A DNA stretch of 64,000 nucleotides. It comes from Gossypium raimondii. Taxonomy: Eukaryota > Streptophyta > Magnoliopsida > Malvales > Malvaceae. Below the pieces are notes generated by a model. The model saw only the letters and a list, made by a program, of their open reading frames with translations. It made no database searches and was not told the origin of the DNA. A program made the translations under genes and the position numbers. Each line of letters begins with the position of its first letter. The stretch's first letter is position 1. Location: positions 49,361,980-49,425,979 of the forward strand of contig NC_068575.1 in the NCBI RefSeq assembly GCF_025698545.1. Direction: 5' to 3'. Shown piece by piece: positions 23,601-36,000 of the stretch.

Positions 23601-25889
23601 AAAAAAGATTTAAAAAATTGCTCACGCATTCTTAAAATAAAAAAATACTAAGCCACCCAACCTTTGCAAAGGGAACAACCAAGCAATCCGCTTGAACCAA
23701 GATGATCCGCACATGTTAATGGATTTGGTCCAGCTTGTAACTCCCTCAACTCCAATTCTTCATCATCAACTAACATTGCAAGTTGATCAAGACGTTCATT
23801 AGAAATAGTTCCATCCAAAGCAAGTTCACATTTTTCATTGCGTGGCTGCCTCTGATTGTCATTTTTGTTAGATTGCACCTAGTACAAAACAGGCAAGTCA
23901 ACATTAACACAGAAGTTATAGAGAAGTTGAGAATGAAACACAAAAAATGTGATAGAAATGACTTTATGTACCTCTCTCCTTTTAATGGAGGCCCTTTTCT
24001 TTTCCTGTAACTTCTTTTCCAAACTTCTCTGTTTCTGAATGGCAAGTTGAAGTCAGCAAATTTCCAACATAAAATCATTAAGAAAAATCAAGAAAATGGT
24101 CAATCAACAAGCATAACGCCTGGGTTTTCAGGGAATAATATAAAAACAAAAGGCTTCCAAAGAAGATTAAAAGAAAGAAGTCAACATAAAACCTTGGGAT
24201 TGAAAAAATTGATAACTAACCATTTGAGATACTAATGGCTGCCGTCTTTTGTTCTGAGGCGGTTGCCTTCGCACAACAGGACTAGTTTGAGAAGGAGCAA
24301 CAATTTGTCGATTAGAAATATCAATGCCAGTCGGAATATCTCCACCCTCAGGGTTCACAACCCTCCAAACTGTCATCAAACCTTTTCCCATACCGTGTTT
24401 CTTCACTGAAGCACTCTCATTACTATTGTTCTGATGGTCTATGCTGGTAAGCTCAAAAACCTTAAATACAAGAAACAAAGTAAAACAAATAAGAAAATAG
24501 AAGAGGTAGGAACTGGAGATGAACACCATTAAAACATTCTTGAAACCTTTCTCTTTTTGGCTGCTGCTCTTTGGCACTCTTCATCAGCAGGGTGAGACTC
24601 TTTAGAACCTAAATATAGCAATAATGAATAAGCTTATTTGTGTCAAAGTACAGTGTGAATAGCCATGAGTACTGGAAAAGTAAAATTCGAATGGTAACCA
24701 GCTATGTTATTTCAAACCTTCATTTTAGGTCAAGTGCTCTTGTTAGACACTCGCCCAACATGTTATTGAAGTAGACATGTGTATGGAGTCTTTACCTTCT
24801 AAATAAAGGACTTCAAAAAAAATTAAAAACACACCCATGTTGGATTTAAAAAAACCAATGCCTGACACTTACTCCCAAGTCTAAAGATATATAGATTAAG
24901 ATTATAACAGAAACAATAAGAAAGAATCAATTTCAAATATTAACTAGTTCGGGCTGTAGAATCAATTTCAAATATTAACTAGTTCGGGCTGTAATTCAAC
25001 GGTTAATTTACGACATTAACAAGGAAAATTACATTTTCTATCTTAGCAAAATGGCAACCTTGAAAATTCTCAATGGAAAAGCACCAGAAACAGAATGAGG
25101 CTTCCAGCATAATTTTGACTCAGCAAAACCACAAAATTAAGGCACCAAATGAATAACAACCGCCTTTAAATAGCATCAAATAACCACTACGGCGACAAGG
25201 GTTACAAGCTTCCAGTAGTGTACCTTTGCAGTGGAAAGTTTGGGAAGGAAGAGAGTCAAATTCCACACCGAGTGGAGGACCATCCTTGCGGAATACCTTG
25301 CTTAGAATGTACTGTGGTGAGAAAAAATCCTGAGGAAGAAGCATCTTCTTCTTTTTCCTGCCAAACCCATTTGCTCCGACTGAAGAGGTGCTTTTCTGAT
25401 TCTTTCTAGCAACAGAAATGGCAGCAGCATTCCTTTTTGTAGAAGCAGAGAGGCTTCTCATAGAATGGATAGGTAATATAGTTCCTTTATCCCTTTTCCT
25501 CTTAGAGGCAAACCATTGCTGAACCTGTTTCAGAGTTAGTCCTAAAGAAGCAGCATAACCTTCTATCTCCTTCTGCGTAGGATATTTATTATCTGCTCCA
25601 CATTAAAAAAAAAAAAGCATAGGGATGAGTAATAATATCAGTCAGCTAAAATCATGGATGAAAATCTAAATTAAAAGCCAAGTCAGACATTACAAAAAGG
25701 TTTAGCTTAAATCCCAATATACTTTTAATAAACAATCTGAAATTTCGGGATTGGAAAAACCTAAGTAAACAATAACCAGATGAACATAATTTTTAATCAT
25801 TAATGGTAAAAGAGAAAACCTCCAGAGCCACAAATACCTTTATAGATGTACTCAAGTTCTATAAGTTGAAATTGCGACTTCCTCTTCAT
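17635..25889 (-). CDS. RLT3: Homeobox-DDT domain protein, RLT3 type (ISWI-associated chromatin factor)
   Basis: About 16-17 exons on the minus strand. Approximate positions: 25889-25838, 25592-25224, 24608-24547, 24461-24221, 24034-23972, 23879-23662, 23521-23422, 23147-23061, 22965-22834, 21992-21851, 21732-21609, 21466-21022, 20600-20184, 19928-19312, 18612-18509, 18400-18179. The start 'MKRKSQFQLIELEYIYK' opens a homeodomain whose recognition helix is 'KQVQQWFASKRKRDKG'. Next come an RLT block ('SKVFRKDGPPLGVEFDSLPS', 'GKGLMTVWRV'), 'LVDDEELELRE', a DDT-like helical region ('FTLDEFAQAFHDKDSLLLGK') and a HARE-HTH-like segment ('LKSELFKILSERG'). These are followed by a WHIM/WSD motif ('GSDRRYNRYWLFLGPCNAYD') and a Cys/His zinc-binding block ('CESCHDLYWRDEKHCRICH'). 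Relatives RLT1/RLT2 bind ISWI remodellers and restrain flowering; the specific role of RLT3 is less clear. The last coding exon is unresolved: a stop may come within a few codons after an acceptor near 17681. Confidence 0.87.
24925..24994. repeat. Tandem 35-base duplication in RLT3 intron 2
   Basis: The phrase 'gaatcaatttcaaatatta' plus 'actagttcgggctgta' occurs twice, head to tail and without change, inside the intron between the homeobox exons and exon 3. It looks like a recent local duplication with no coding effect. Confidence 0.85.
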
Positions 25890-26406
25890 TTTAGTCTACC
25901 GTCTCCTAGCCTTCAAACTGATTCCCCTAACTCAATTCAAATTCCAAAAAGCAGAAAACTGGAGCCGAGGTAAACATACTGCTAAATCCAAAAAGAAAAT
26001 TGAAAGAATAATCATTCAAAAACAGAAAGAAAAAAAAAAAAGACCAAAATAAGAGTAGAAAAGGATTAAAGGACTCCACCAGCCGTGACAGAAAATGAGT
26101 ATTACCACCATAAAAAAAAAAACCATGTAAAAGAACAAACGGAAGATTTTCGATGTCACCATCATCAGAAAAAATTAAGGAAAAAAAGAAGTACCAATTT
26201 CCAGGGAAATAAATTAGCTTTCCAATTATTGTATAGAGCAAAGAAACTCCCCAGTATTTGAGTTCCTCTCAAAAGAAGCAAAGATAGAAGAGAAAAGAGT
26301 GATGTGCAACAGCCCAAGTGGGTCTATCCGGTAGAATTGTAGATACTGAACATAAAATTACATTCCTTAAAGTTGACATTAGGGAATATAAGAAGGAAAG
26401 ACTTAC

Positions 26407-26530
26407 TTAGTGTGCAGGAAATGCGATAGAGAGAGAGATAGAGATGAATTGAAGAAGAAGAAGCAATAAATAGTGAAGGTTGGGTTGAGAGCTCAGCTGA
26501 GAGACTGCCAGAGATTTTAGAATAAGCCAG
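26407..26530 (-). promoter_or_regulatory. RLT3 5' UTR first exon and splice donor
   Basis: On the minus strand a purine-poor leader rich in TCTC and CTT repeats ends at about 26412 with 'cactaagtaagtctt', a strong GTAAGT donor. The next coding signal is the ATG at 25889, so an intron in the 5' UTR is likely. A diverged copy of this whole segment, donor included, occurs near 28577, which supports treating it as one functional unit. Confidence 0.5.
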
Positions 26531-27066
26531 TAGGGTTTTGGGTTTTATCATCTTTTTCTCTTTTAAAAAGATAATATTAATTTTGCTCATATGTTTTGGG
26601 GTTGATTTTTATTTTTTACGCTCATTAAAAAAAATATCTTTTCCTTTCGCACTCTCTCTCCAACTATCTGGCTCCGTGGATTGTTCAGTTCCAAGCTCAG
26701 CTACCACCAACAGCTGAGGCCTCTTAGGCCCGTACCAAAGCCCACCTCCTACGCCTTCCCTTTATAAACGTTTTCAGAACTGGATGCCTACCGATCCCTA
26801 CGTCCATTTAGAGGATTCAATTAAATAAATTATTAAATATTTAAAAAATAATTTAATTAATTTTTTAATTTAGTTAAATCATGATTTTAAATTTTTCTTT
26901 GAATTAATATCCTAATAGATTCTCAATTTAATTGATCCAGCAGATTTCTGTTGCAGTTGGAGGTCCTTGAGAATTTCTTTTACTAATGAAAACATGATTA
27001 TTCCTTAGTGAATGAAGAAATGCATCCATATAATTAGAAAAGAGAGAGAAACAAATATAAATACTT
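26531..27066. other. RLT3 promoter region and AT-rich spacer
   Basis: Bases 26531-26760 lie just upstream of the RLT3 leader and are duplicated at about 28665-28830. Bases 26815-26945 are AT-rich and resemble the 'aattaaataaattat' repeat also seen near 39060 and 54950. No gene is seen. Confidence 0.4.
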
Positions 27067-28060
27067 TTAATCAACTATATAGCTTAATGGAGAAGAACTA
27101 TTACTGCTGAATTCTGAAATAGCTTCAAACTGCTTCTTTAACTCTGTTTCACCAACCTTCTTCAACTCCAACTCTTTTTGCAAAGAGGCAATCTTCTGGG
27201 TAACTTCTTTCATCTCTGTTTTCAATTGGGTTTTGTTTGCTTCCATAAAAAGAAAATTTGTAGCTTTAGATGTGCAGAAATCGATACAAAGCCTAAATCC
27301 AGCTTTCATGGCATCATCCATGAATGTTGCTTTTCCGAAGAAATGCTAGACCATCAGCTATCACCAAAGCTCTTCCTAATGCATCCAACATAAAAGAAAT
27401 TATTTCTGAACTCTGAAAGATGCAAGAGTCTCCCAAAAATCACCTTCTTTCTGGTAAATAATTTTCAAGTACTTCGCATGTTTAGAAAGAATGGAAAAGC
27501 CAAGAAAATCAACTTTTTTCTCCTCAGAAACAACTGTGTCAGCTTCAACTTCATCATCATCACCACAATGATCATTTGATTCAATTGTGCAAGACTCTTT
27601 GTCCTCGCCAACAAGTCCTTTACTCTACACAAAGGAAAATCAGGGAAATAAGAAATTGCATAGTCTGAAAAAAAAAAGAGTTAGAATGACTTACTTTAGG
27701 AGAAGATGAACTTTTCTTCTTAGAATGATAAGAAGACTGGGAAGTAGAAATTTTGGCAGCCACTTCATCTACTTGATCTTTTTCCTTGGAAGAGGCACGT
27801 ACCATCATCAAGGAAACCGCTGTGTCACCTTCAACTTTATCATTAAGGAAATCATCACCACAATGATCACTTGATTCAACTGTGCAAGACTCTCTATCCT
27901 CATCAACAAGTTCTTTATCCTACAAAAGAAAAACATGGAAATAAAAATTTATTTAATGGGAAAAAGAATAGAAGATAGTTAGAATAACTTGAAAAAAAAA
28001 ACTATTTTTAACAACCTCTTGATCTATTTGGCTTTTGGAAGAGGCACATATCAAGCATAA
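27067..28060 (-). pseudogene. Unknown gene fragment with internal duplication and frame breaks
   Basis: Reading the minus strand from 28060 down gives an acidic segment 'EDRESCTVESSDHCGDD' (about 27900), a Ser/Lys-rich exon 'ASSKEKDQVDEVAAKIS' ending at a donor near 27695, and a second acidic segment 'EDKESCTIESNDHCGDDD' (about 27590). Next are 'KKVDFLGFSILSKHAKYLKI', 'MLDALGRALVIADGLAFLRK', 'MDDAMKAGFRLCIDFCTSKA' and a coiled-coil tail of alternating Lys/Glu/Leu to 27070. The last blocks lie in different frames without obvious splice sites (breaks near 27415 and 27320), so the copy looks dead at its 3' end. I do not recognise the family. Just upstream is a copy of the RLT3 promoter and leader, so it may once have been transcribed from it. 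Confidence 0.5.
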
Positions 28061-28149
28061 AATAAATCACTTTCAGTAATGACTGAAAACTTAAGCTGTT
28101 TCTTAGAATTGACTAAAGGTGTGTGTAGAGAACAAAGAACCCTATACAC

Positions 28150-28830
28150 AACAAATAACAAAATAAAAGAGGTAGGAACTGGAGATGAACATCTAGAAAG
28201 GATTCTCAATACCTTTCTCCTTTTGGCTGCTCCTCTTTCGCACTCTTGTCTCTCGATCAGCAAGACGAGACTCTTTAGAACCTAAATATAGTAATAATGA
28301 GTAAGCTTATCCATATCGAAGTTTTATGTGAATAGTAAAAGTCAAATGGTAACAAGCTATGTTACTTCAAACCTTCATCTTAGGTCATGTACCCTTTTCA
28401 GACACTCATCCAACATGTTATTGAAGTAGACGTGCATGGAGTCCTTTCTAAATAAAGGACTTCAAAGAAAATCCATGCCGACACTTCCAAGTTGGTTATC
28501 CAGTAGAATTGTAGATAATAAACATAAAATTGAATTAATTAAAGCTGACATTAAGGAATATATGGAGGAGAAAAGACTTACTTTTAATTCAGGGAATGCG
28601 ATAGAGATGAACTGAAAAAGAAGCAAGAAGGTTGGGCTGAGAGCTGAGATACTGCAGGATTTTACCATCTTTTTGGGGGTAAATTTTTAATTTTACCGTA
28701 CGCTTTCATTAAAAAAAAAATGTTTTCCTTTTGCTTTCTCTCTCCAACTATCTATCTGGATCCGTAGATTGTTCAGTCCCAAGCCCAACAAACACATAAA
28801 CTTAAGGCCTTTTAGGCCCAACGCCTAGGC
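28150..28830 (-). pseudogene. Partial duplicate of the RLT3 5' end (promoter, leader, one exon)
   Basis: Bases 28150-28480 match RLT3 intron/exon 3 DNA at about 24495-24850, with many substitutions and small indels. Bases 28490-28830 match the RLT3 leader and promoter at about 26320-26760. The RLT3 segment between them, holding both homeobox exons and the ATG, is missing. The exon copy (28281-28213) keeps its acceptor and donor but is 69 bases long against 62 in RLT3, which shifts the frame. The leader copy keeps the GTAAGT donor (near 28577). It cannot encode RLT3. Confidence 0.8.
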
Positions 28831-30003
28831 CTTTCATTTATATTCAGTTTTTTTGTTCTCCGAAACCGAAGTTTCTCGAAAAATATATTTAGGGAGAGTT
28901 TACTTTAAATTTTTTAATTTGATAAACTATTAGTTTCGTAACTTTAAGGTACCCTAAGTTTAATAATAATAATAAATCTTTCAACCCTTCTGTCTGCTCT
29001 ATATAGTAATAATGCCTAAAAACTTACGTTTTCGTGTTTATATTCATTCGATAGGAATTTGACGCAGCAGAGCTTATATCATAGAAGCATCAAGCATGTT
29101 TAGTCTAAAATGTTTCATTCAATATTATATTGCTTTTATCGCGCTTCTGTTTTATCTGGATGGTCTTTTCCTTTTCAACCATTAATACCATGAAATGACA
29201 AACTGGAATATCAATGAATGAATATTCTGATTCTAGCTGGCTACAAATGAAACAATTCCAATGAGTATATTTCAATCCCACATCCAAAAACAACAAAACA
29301 AAAACTTCGGAACTATAGTTACAAATGCTGAAAACCTGAAACCCATCAATCATGACACTATGGAATAATCCTCTACACTAAATGCAAATAGTTTCAGTCA
29401 CATTCTACTTGTATAGAAAAAACAAAAAAAAAAGAAATGGTAAATACGATCAATTTTATTAGCATAGAAGAAACAAATGAAATTATATTGAATCATCCAC
29501 CTCGGAGTATCCATCTCTCAACAATCATACATGTCTTGTACTATTCTTTTTATATGAAAAGGACATACTGTATTTGCCACAAAAGGTGGGGAATGGGGGA
29601 AACGGAAACACAAACAAAACAATATTATAAAAAAGAATTAACACAAAAATCCCCTCAACTTGTGCATATCATTCTGACCAATTTGATGAATATTAATCTA
29701 CACTAACCCGGTGATTCCAAATTTCCACGCGCATTAGCTGGATGAAGATTTTTTAATGTACATACATCAGAACAAAAGAAGAGTGTACTTCACTCTTCAC
29801 ATACGTACCTCACAAGCCTTTGAAGCGAGAGCTAGCATCATGTGCCACTCTTTAACAGCTGACTTAATGAATCATCAAACCAAAGCAGGCAACAGCAGCA
29901 GCTAAGCGAATTATAGCTGCTTGACAGTCGTGTTTTCATTCAACTCCAATGCCTAGTTTGTCAAATGACGAATTTCTTTAGCTATATAATCAACGATTTG
30001 AAC
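28831..30003. other. Intergenic DNA and auxilin-like 3' UTR
   Basis: AT-rich. The part next to 30004 should be the 3' untranslated region of the minus-strand auxilin-like gene. The frames at 29105-29353 and 29437-29706 show no family features. Confidence 0.4.
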
Positions 30004-33000
30004 TCAGAAAAGCTCCTCTGAATTGAACTTGTTCCATGCTTCCTATTTACCATAGAGAAACAAAATAGAATGAGACTGAAAGCAAGATGGAAAGAAATGC
30101 AGTAGTAGGACATTGATATAGTGATACACAAACAGCAAAATTTTCCCATCTAAGAAAATGTGAAATAAATATAGAAATGGGTACAATTGAGGCTCTTATA
30201 GTAAAATAGCACATCAACCATAAAGAACTTCAGGCAAAACATTTATAAAGTACCTTAAGCAAGTCAAACACCTTTTCTGCAACATATTTCTGCTGAAGAT
30301 TGGCACCTTTTTGCTGGACTTTATCAGGATGGATGCAAAGAGTTGCCTTTCTGTAAACCTTTTTAACTGCAGCAGCTGTGATTAAATCCGTCAAAGAAAC
30401 AGGCTGCCAGCCACATTCAGGCCAAAGAACCTAATCACAAAAGAACAGGTTCACAAGACGAATTAGTTAAAACAACAACATCACATTTTCCTGAAACTTG
30501 TTTACTATATAACACACAAATAAACAGGATTGATGATGAGAAACTACTATTAACTTTTTAAAAGATCCCACCATACATTTTCAAAATTACAGCACTGCCC
30601 ACATCACAATAATTTAGCAGTTAGAGCACAATTAAACCTTAAGATGAATGGACAAATAAGCAAATAAATGCAAGAAAATAAATCTCATTCTCAAGCAATT
30701 CAATTGCTACAAACACTAAACATATCCTAAAAATAATTATTTGCATGTCCAAGAACTTGTGAATGTCAAATCGTTATGCAACTGCTAGCAAGACGAGAAG
30801 AAAATGAAAGAACTAAAGATGCTATGCTGGAATCCACTTTGCCTTGTTAAATACTATTACATATATAGTCTGCATTATTATCCGAAAAGACCATCAATTG
30901 TGAGATGAAAGATTTAACAAGATGTTTATCCAACTTCTAGGATACCAAAATCTAACCAAAAGGTAAGCAGCACTGTGAATAGTTTTGCAAAGGATGCCCA
31001 TGGATTCTGCAAGGTTGTGTATTAGATGCTCAAAACAAGTTTGAGATCCACCTACACTAAATATTTCTAAAGGGGTTCGAGAAAGTTTAATGCTCAACAG
31101 AGAATTGCATGCCGGACAGAAGAATAGTTCCTTGACTAGAAGAACAGAACTGCAAAAGTCAGATTGTAAGCATCATGAAGGGAAGAAGCTTTGAAGACGT
31201 ACTCTTATGTTTCAGTACCTTAATTCTAAACATCCACAGCTAAATCAGACAGTAAAGATAACAAAAATTGCATCTGGACACTTGAAATTGCCAGTCCAAT
31301 CTCCTTTTCTGTTTTGAGTTCTACTTAAAATCAGCATCACATGTACGGTGTATCCATTTAATGTAACAGCAGTACACAGTAAGTAAAGAGTTTGGCAGCT
31401 TAAAAAGTAGGTCGTCAGGGGAGGCTTAGAGTTCAACCACAAGTTCTTTCTTATGTTTGAATTCATCTTACTCAGTCTTCCTCCAACACATATATCATAA
31501 TTTGCCTTTTAAGTCATCCACCACGTGCACAAAAGATCTCAAAAGTAAAATATCAGACTGAGTATTTAAGCAATAAAATGAGAACAACCAACCAAGCACG
31601 CTATAAAATAAAAAAAAAGCACAGAAAATCGAATAGTTTGCTCCTACATAAAATACTATGCAAGAAAGCACAAACAAGATGAATGGTAGTAATAACACAC
31701 ATATTGCAGTGTTGACAGCAGAGCACGCAAATTTCCCTCTTTCCCAGCAGCCCATCTTTTGATTTCAACATCTAGTGTTTCAGCAATTCTCTGAAATAAC
31801 ACCACAGATCAATATTAGACAGTGATTAATACAAGGACCTTACTAGGAGTATGCACACACAAATATAAACCCACTCATTTAAACATAACATATTAAAGAA
31901 GCGTAATGCTTTCCAGACAGTAACTATTTCTTTCAACACATTATGTGCAATAATACATTCAATCACTTAAGCCAACCAAACCCAAATTAACATATCATTT
32001 GAATGCAATGCTTGCTGGGCAGGTCAGCACAATTTTATGTTCATATACGATATTAAATCCCCAGCCTAACTCATCTCACTGACGATACCAGAGTTACAAA
32101 GTTGAGACAAAAAGTATTGACGACGTTTTAAACATTAGTATTAGTATAAAAACTGAGTAAACTATTCCAGAGTCAATTATACAAGTTGTAAACTATTCCA
32201 GAGTCAATTATACAAGTTAACTTTAACACTAACTGAACATAGACTAGAGTAAAGCAGAAGCACAAGCACAAGCAACCTCAGACCTAAACAACACTTGCAA
32301 CTCATAAAATGTCATGCCATCATGCAATGAGTGTATGATAAAAGGCTAGGGCCAAAGCAAGAGTCCTTTACTGTTGGATTTCAATTAAAAAAAAAACCTA
32401 ATCCACTTACATGTCTCTCAGCTTGTTCCCTTTGAACTTGAAGGTCACGCTGATTTTTCTCAGCCAATGCTTTCGCCTGAAATTCAAACTCAATAGTAAA
32501 CCAAGGCCAGCAAGCAGTAGCAAATGTAAAGGAGAGAAAAGATAAATGAAACATGTAACATGGAGCACATACCGCACGCTCCTGAGTTCTTTGGTGGCGT
32601 TCCAACCTGGCTCTTCTCCTTTCTTCAGTTTCACCATCAACCTCTTGGAACACTCCAGACGAAGATGCAGCAGCTTTAGCAGCAAAGCAGCTTAGTCAAA
32701 TACAACTATGGAGAAGACCATATATTACAAATTGCAAAGATCATTATATCTCTGATTCACAAGTACCTCCAAAAATAGAACTGAGGTCATCAACAATGTT
32801 TGCAGCTGAAGAAGCTTTCCTCATGCTAGACGATACTTCAGGCCCTCCCTTGTTTTGTCCATCAAACAGGGGATCCTGCATGAGCAGCAGCTCAGTTATA
32901 AATCAGACAATCTGACACTAAAGCATGAATCAGAAGATGAATACAGCATGGCAGCCTTAGATTCTCACTGATGAGTTAGCTCTTGGCCTTGGTGCACTGC

Positions 33001-36000
33001 TTGCTCGAGAACCCATAAAGAAGGATTCAAGATCATCGTCGTTCTTTTGCTGGCTCGCCCTTGCAGAAGCAGCTGCTCTTTCTCGAGCCTCAGCAGCAGC
33101 CCTCTCGGCAGCAGCTCTTTCAGCTCTAAGTCTTGCTTCAGCTTCAGCTTTTGTTGCAGCAGTCCTCTCTCTTGCTTCTGCAGCAGCTCGTTCTGCTCTT
33201 TCTCTTGCCTCAGCTGCTGCCCTTTCGCGGGCTTCAGCTTGTGCTCTCTGCACTGCAGCCCTTTCCGCACGTTCTCGGGCTTCAGTGGCTGCCTTTTCAA
33301 CAGCTGCCCTTTCAGCTCTTGCACGAGCTTCAGCAGCTGCTCTTTCCCGTGCTTCTCTGGTAGCCCTTTCAACAGCTTGTCTGGCCCTTTCCCTTTCCCT
33401 CTCCATCTGCCTAATTCGCTCCCTCTCTTTCTCAAGCCTTCTTTGTTCTCTCTCCTTCTCCTCCCTTTCCCTCTCTACTTCACGCCTCCTTTGCTCTCTC
33501 TCTTCCTCTTCTCTTTCCCTTTGTTGCCTCTCACGCTCCAGCCTCTCTTGCTTTTCTCTAACTTCTCTATTCAAAGCATCTTGCATAGCTCTCTCATCTC
33601 TATCCATATGACCAGCTTCTTTATTTCTAGCAGCCTTCAGATTCTCTCTCTCCCTCATTTCCTTAGCATGCCTAAATTTAGCCTCAGCCCTATCCATTGC
33701 CTCTTTCATGGCTGCAGCAGAAGCAGCAGCAGCAGAACTGGTCTCAAAATCATCACCGGGAAAACCTTCAGCCCGTTCAAAGTTATTCTGGGCCTTACCC
33801 ATTGCAAAATCTTCAAGTTCATCAATTTGAGAGGTAACAGAGCTACTTGCTGCAGCATAAGCTGATTGAGAGCTGTGTGAGTACTGAGTTGAATTTGGGA
33901 AAGAAGAAAACTCATTGACCTTTTTTGCATTAGTGGAAGAAAATGAGCCTTGCATTGGCTTTGAAACCCGTGGTGGCCTTGGAGGTGGTGGTCTTGAAGG
34001 GGGTGGGGCGCTAGTAGGTTGTGTAAAGAGGGGAATCTCTGATACAGTGAGCCACACATCATCAAATGTGTCGAAGTTCTCAGATCTTGGAGTTGAATTT
34101 ACCTGGGAACTAGTATCATTAGAACCAACATTCGAGTAAGCAGGAGGGCTAGTCGCTCGACCAACAGAGCTATGAAAATTAGTTGACATACTGGGCATGT
34201 CAAACACAGGTTCATGATATCCTGGAAAATCCTCCATAGAAGGCATCTTCTTCTTTGTATAGATCCCCAAATCTTCATCGTTTGGCTCTTTACTAGCAGC
34301 AGATTGTGGTCCACTTGCAGTTCTTAAAGGGCTCCTATCCTTCCCCCTCTTATTGACCTCGGATGACATAGGAGGTACATATTTTCCAATACCATCAAGA
34401 GGATCTATATCATCAAACACTCCCCCACTAGCAGATGAACTCTTCACTCTTGACTTCCCAGACCCGTTAGGTTTACTTATTACTTCTGAGGGGTCCATAA
34501 ACAACCCTGAGGATGCATCTGCAGGGCCTGATGTTGATCCTAAGATAACAAAAGGGTCTTCCATCAAATTGGACCCAGTCTTACTTGAATTTGAAGGTGG
34601 ATTCTGGGACTGACCAGCATCTGAAGTTGATCTGTCCAAAGGATGGAGCATGATATCAGCTAACTTTTGCATGGTAAAGCTAAGTATCATAAGAACAAGA
34701 GACTAATAAGAATGCATTGGACAAATACAGAACTGTAAAGAAAGAAACATGATCTCAAGCTTCAAACAAAGTGTTTAGAGTCCAAATGTACCATAAACAT
34801 ATCTAGCCCAGAATCACAACTGTATGGACAATAAGGTTTTGTATCTTTGGTCTCTTTACCTCTTCCAAGTCTGGCTACAGATAAAATATTTACAAGTAAA
34901 AACACCATGAATGACAATATTAATATTTACCGAAGTTTATAGGAAAAGATATGGCCATGTTTCTAACTACGGTGTCCAAATTCAAGAGAGAGGGAGAGGT
35001 TATCATACCCATAAGCCAATCTCAGAGTTTCTAGCAGTACATATCGTCCTAGCTTATTTACAACAACATTCAATAACCAAATGAAGGTTACCTAGCCATT
35101 GAATTTAATCTTGGAATTTTTCCACTTTAAAAGAGAAAATAGAAATAAACAGAGGATGACAAGCATTCCTCAACCAACAAAAGATATTCACAGAGGTAGA
35201 CGACCAAACGAGGATTAATAGAGCTACATTTGCATTCATGTTATACCCCTCATAAGATGTCATATTCATGCAAGTATGAACCTGGTATCACACACTGAAA
35301 CAACTCAAGTTGCTTCAAAAAAAATTCTTTGAATCTGATTAGTTACAATACATCAGGAAAGTATGAATATGAATCACTTTTATATGTTAATTGCCAATAT
35401 CAAGACTCGGGTATTAGTAAGCATCACAACTGACTGGACTCAGTCATCCGAAGAAGCTATGGGTCGATGACTTTTATATGTTAATTGCCCTCTTGACTCT
35501 GTCATAGGTACAACATTAGCATGTAGGAATTGAAGGAATGCATATATATTCATTTCACAGATAATACCCAGCAAGGACAGTACAGCTTTTCTTTGGTGGA
35601 GATGGCTGAAAGTGATGAGCTCAACATGTCCCATTACATATGCATGTTTAATGTAATGTAATTTGAAATCACAAAAACAGCTTTTGGCTAGCCCTCCTCA
35701 TCCTAGATGTAGATTTCTACGGTGGATGAAAGTGATGAGTGAGAGTGATGAGCTCAATATGCCCTATTCCATATGCATGTTCAATGTAAGGCAATTTGGA
35801 ATCCCAAAAACAGCTTTTGGCTAGCCTTCCTCATCCTAGATGAAGATTTCTACAGTAGTTGCTACTCCAAATGTAATGCTCCCTTGAATATGCAACTGAA
35901 CCAAAGTACATATCTTCCCCAGCTGAGAAAAATCCACACATTATTTCTTTTGTATTCATTACATATTCACAGTGTAGCAACATTTTACAGCAACGAAAAT

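Noticed and set aside
24950-24994. Possible CRISPR-like or iteron array from the 35-base repeats
   Set aside because: Only two adjacent copies without spacers, inside a plant intron; a simple tandem duplication explains them.
31495-31755. 86-codon hydrophobic frame on the minus strand
   Set aside because: It begins in auxilin-like exon 6 in another frame and runs through the intron; no independent support.
33047-33865. 272-codon open frame on the plus strand, rich in Ser, Phe, Cys and Leu
   Set aside because: It is the antisense shadow of the Arg/Glu/Ala-rich helix of the auxilin-like exon 2, whose codons rarely give stops on the other strand.
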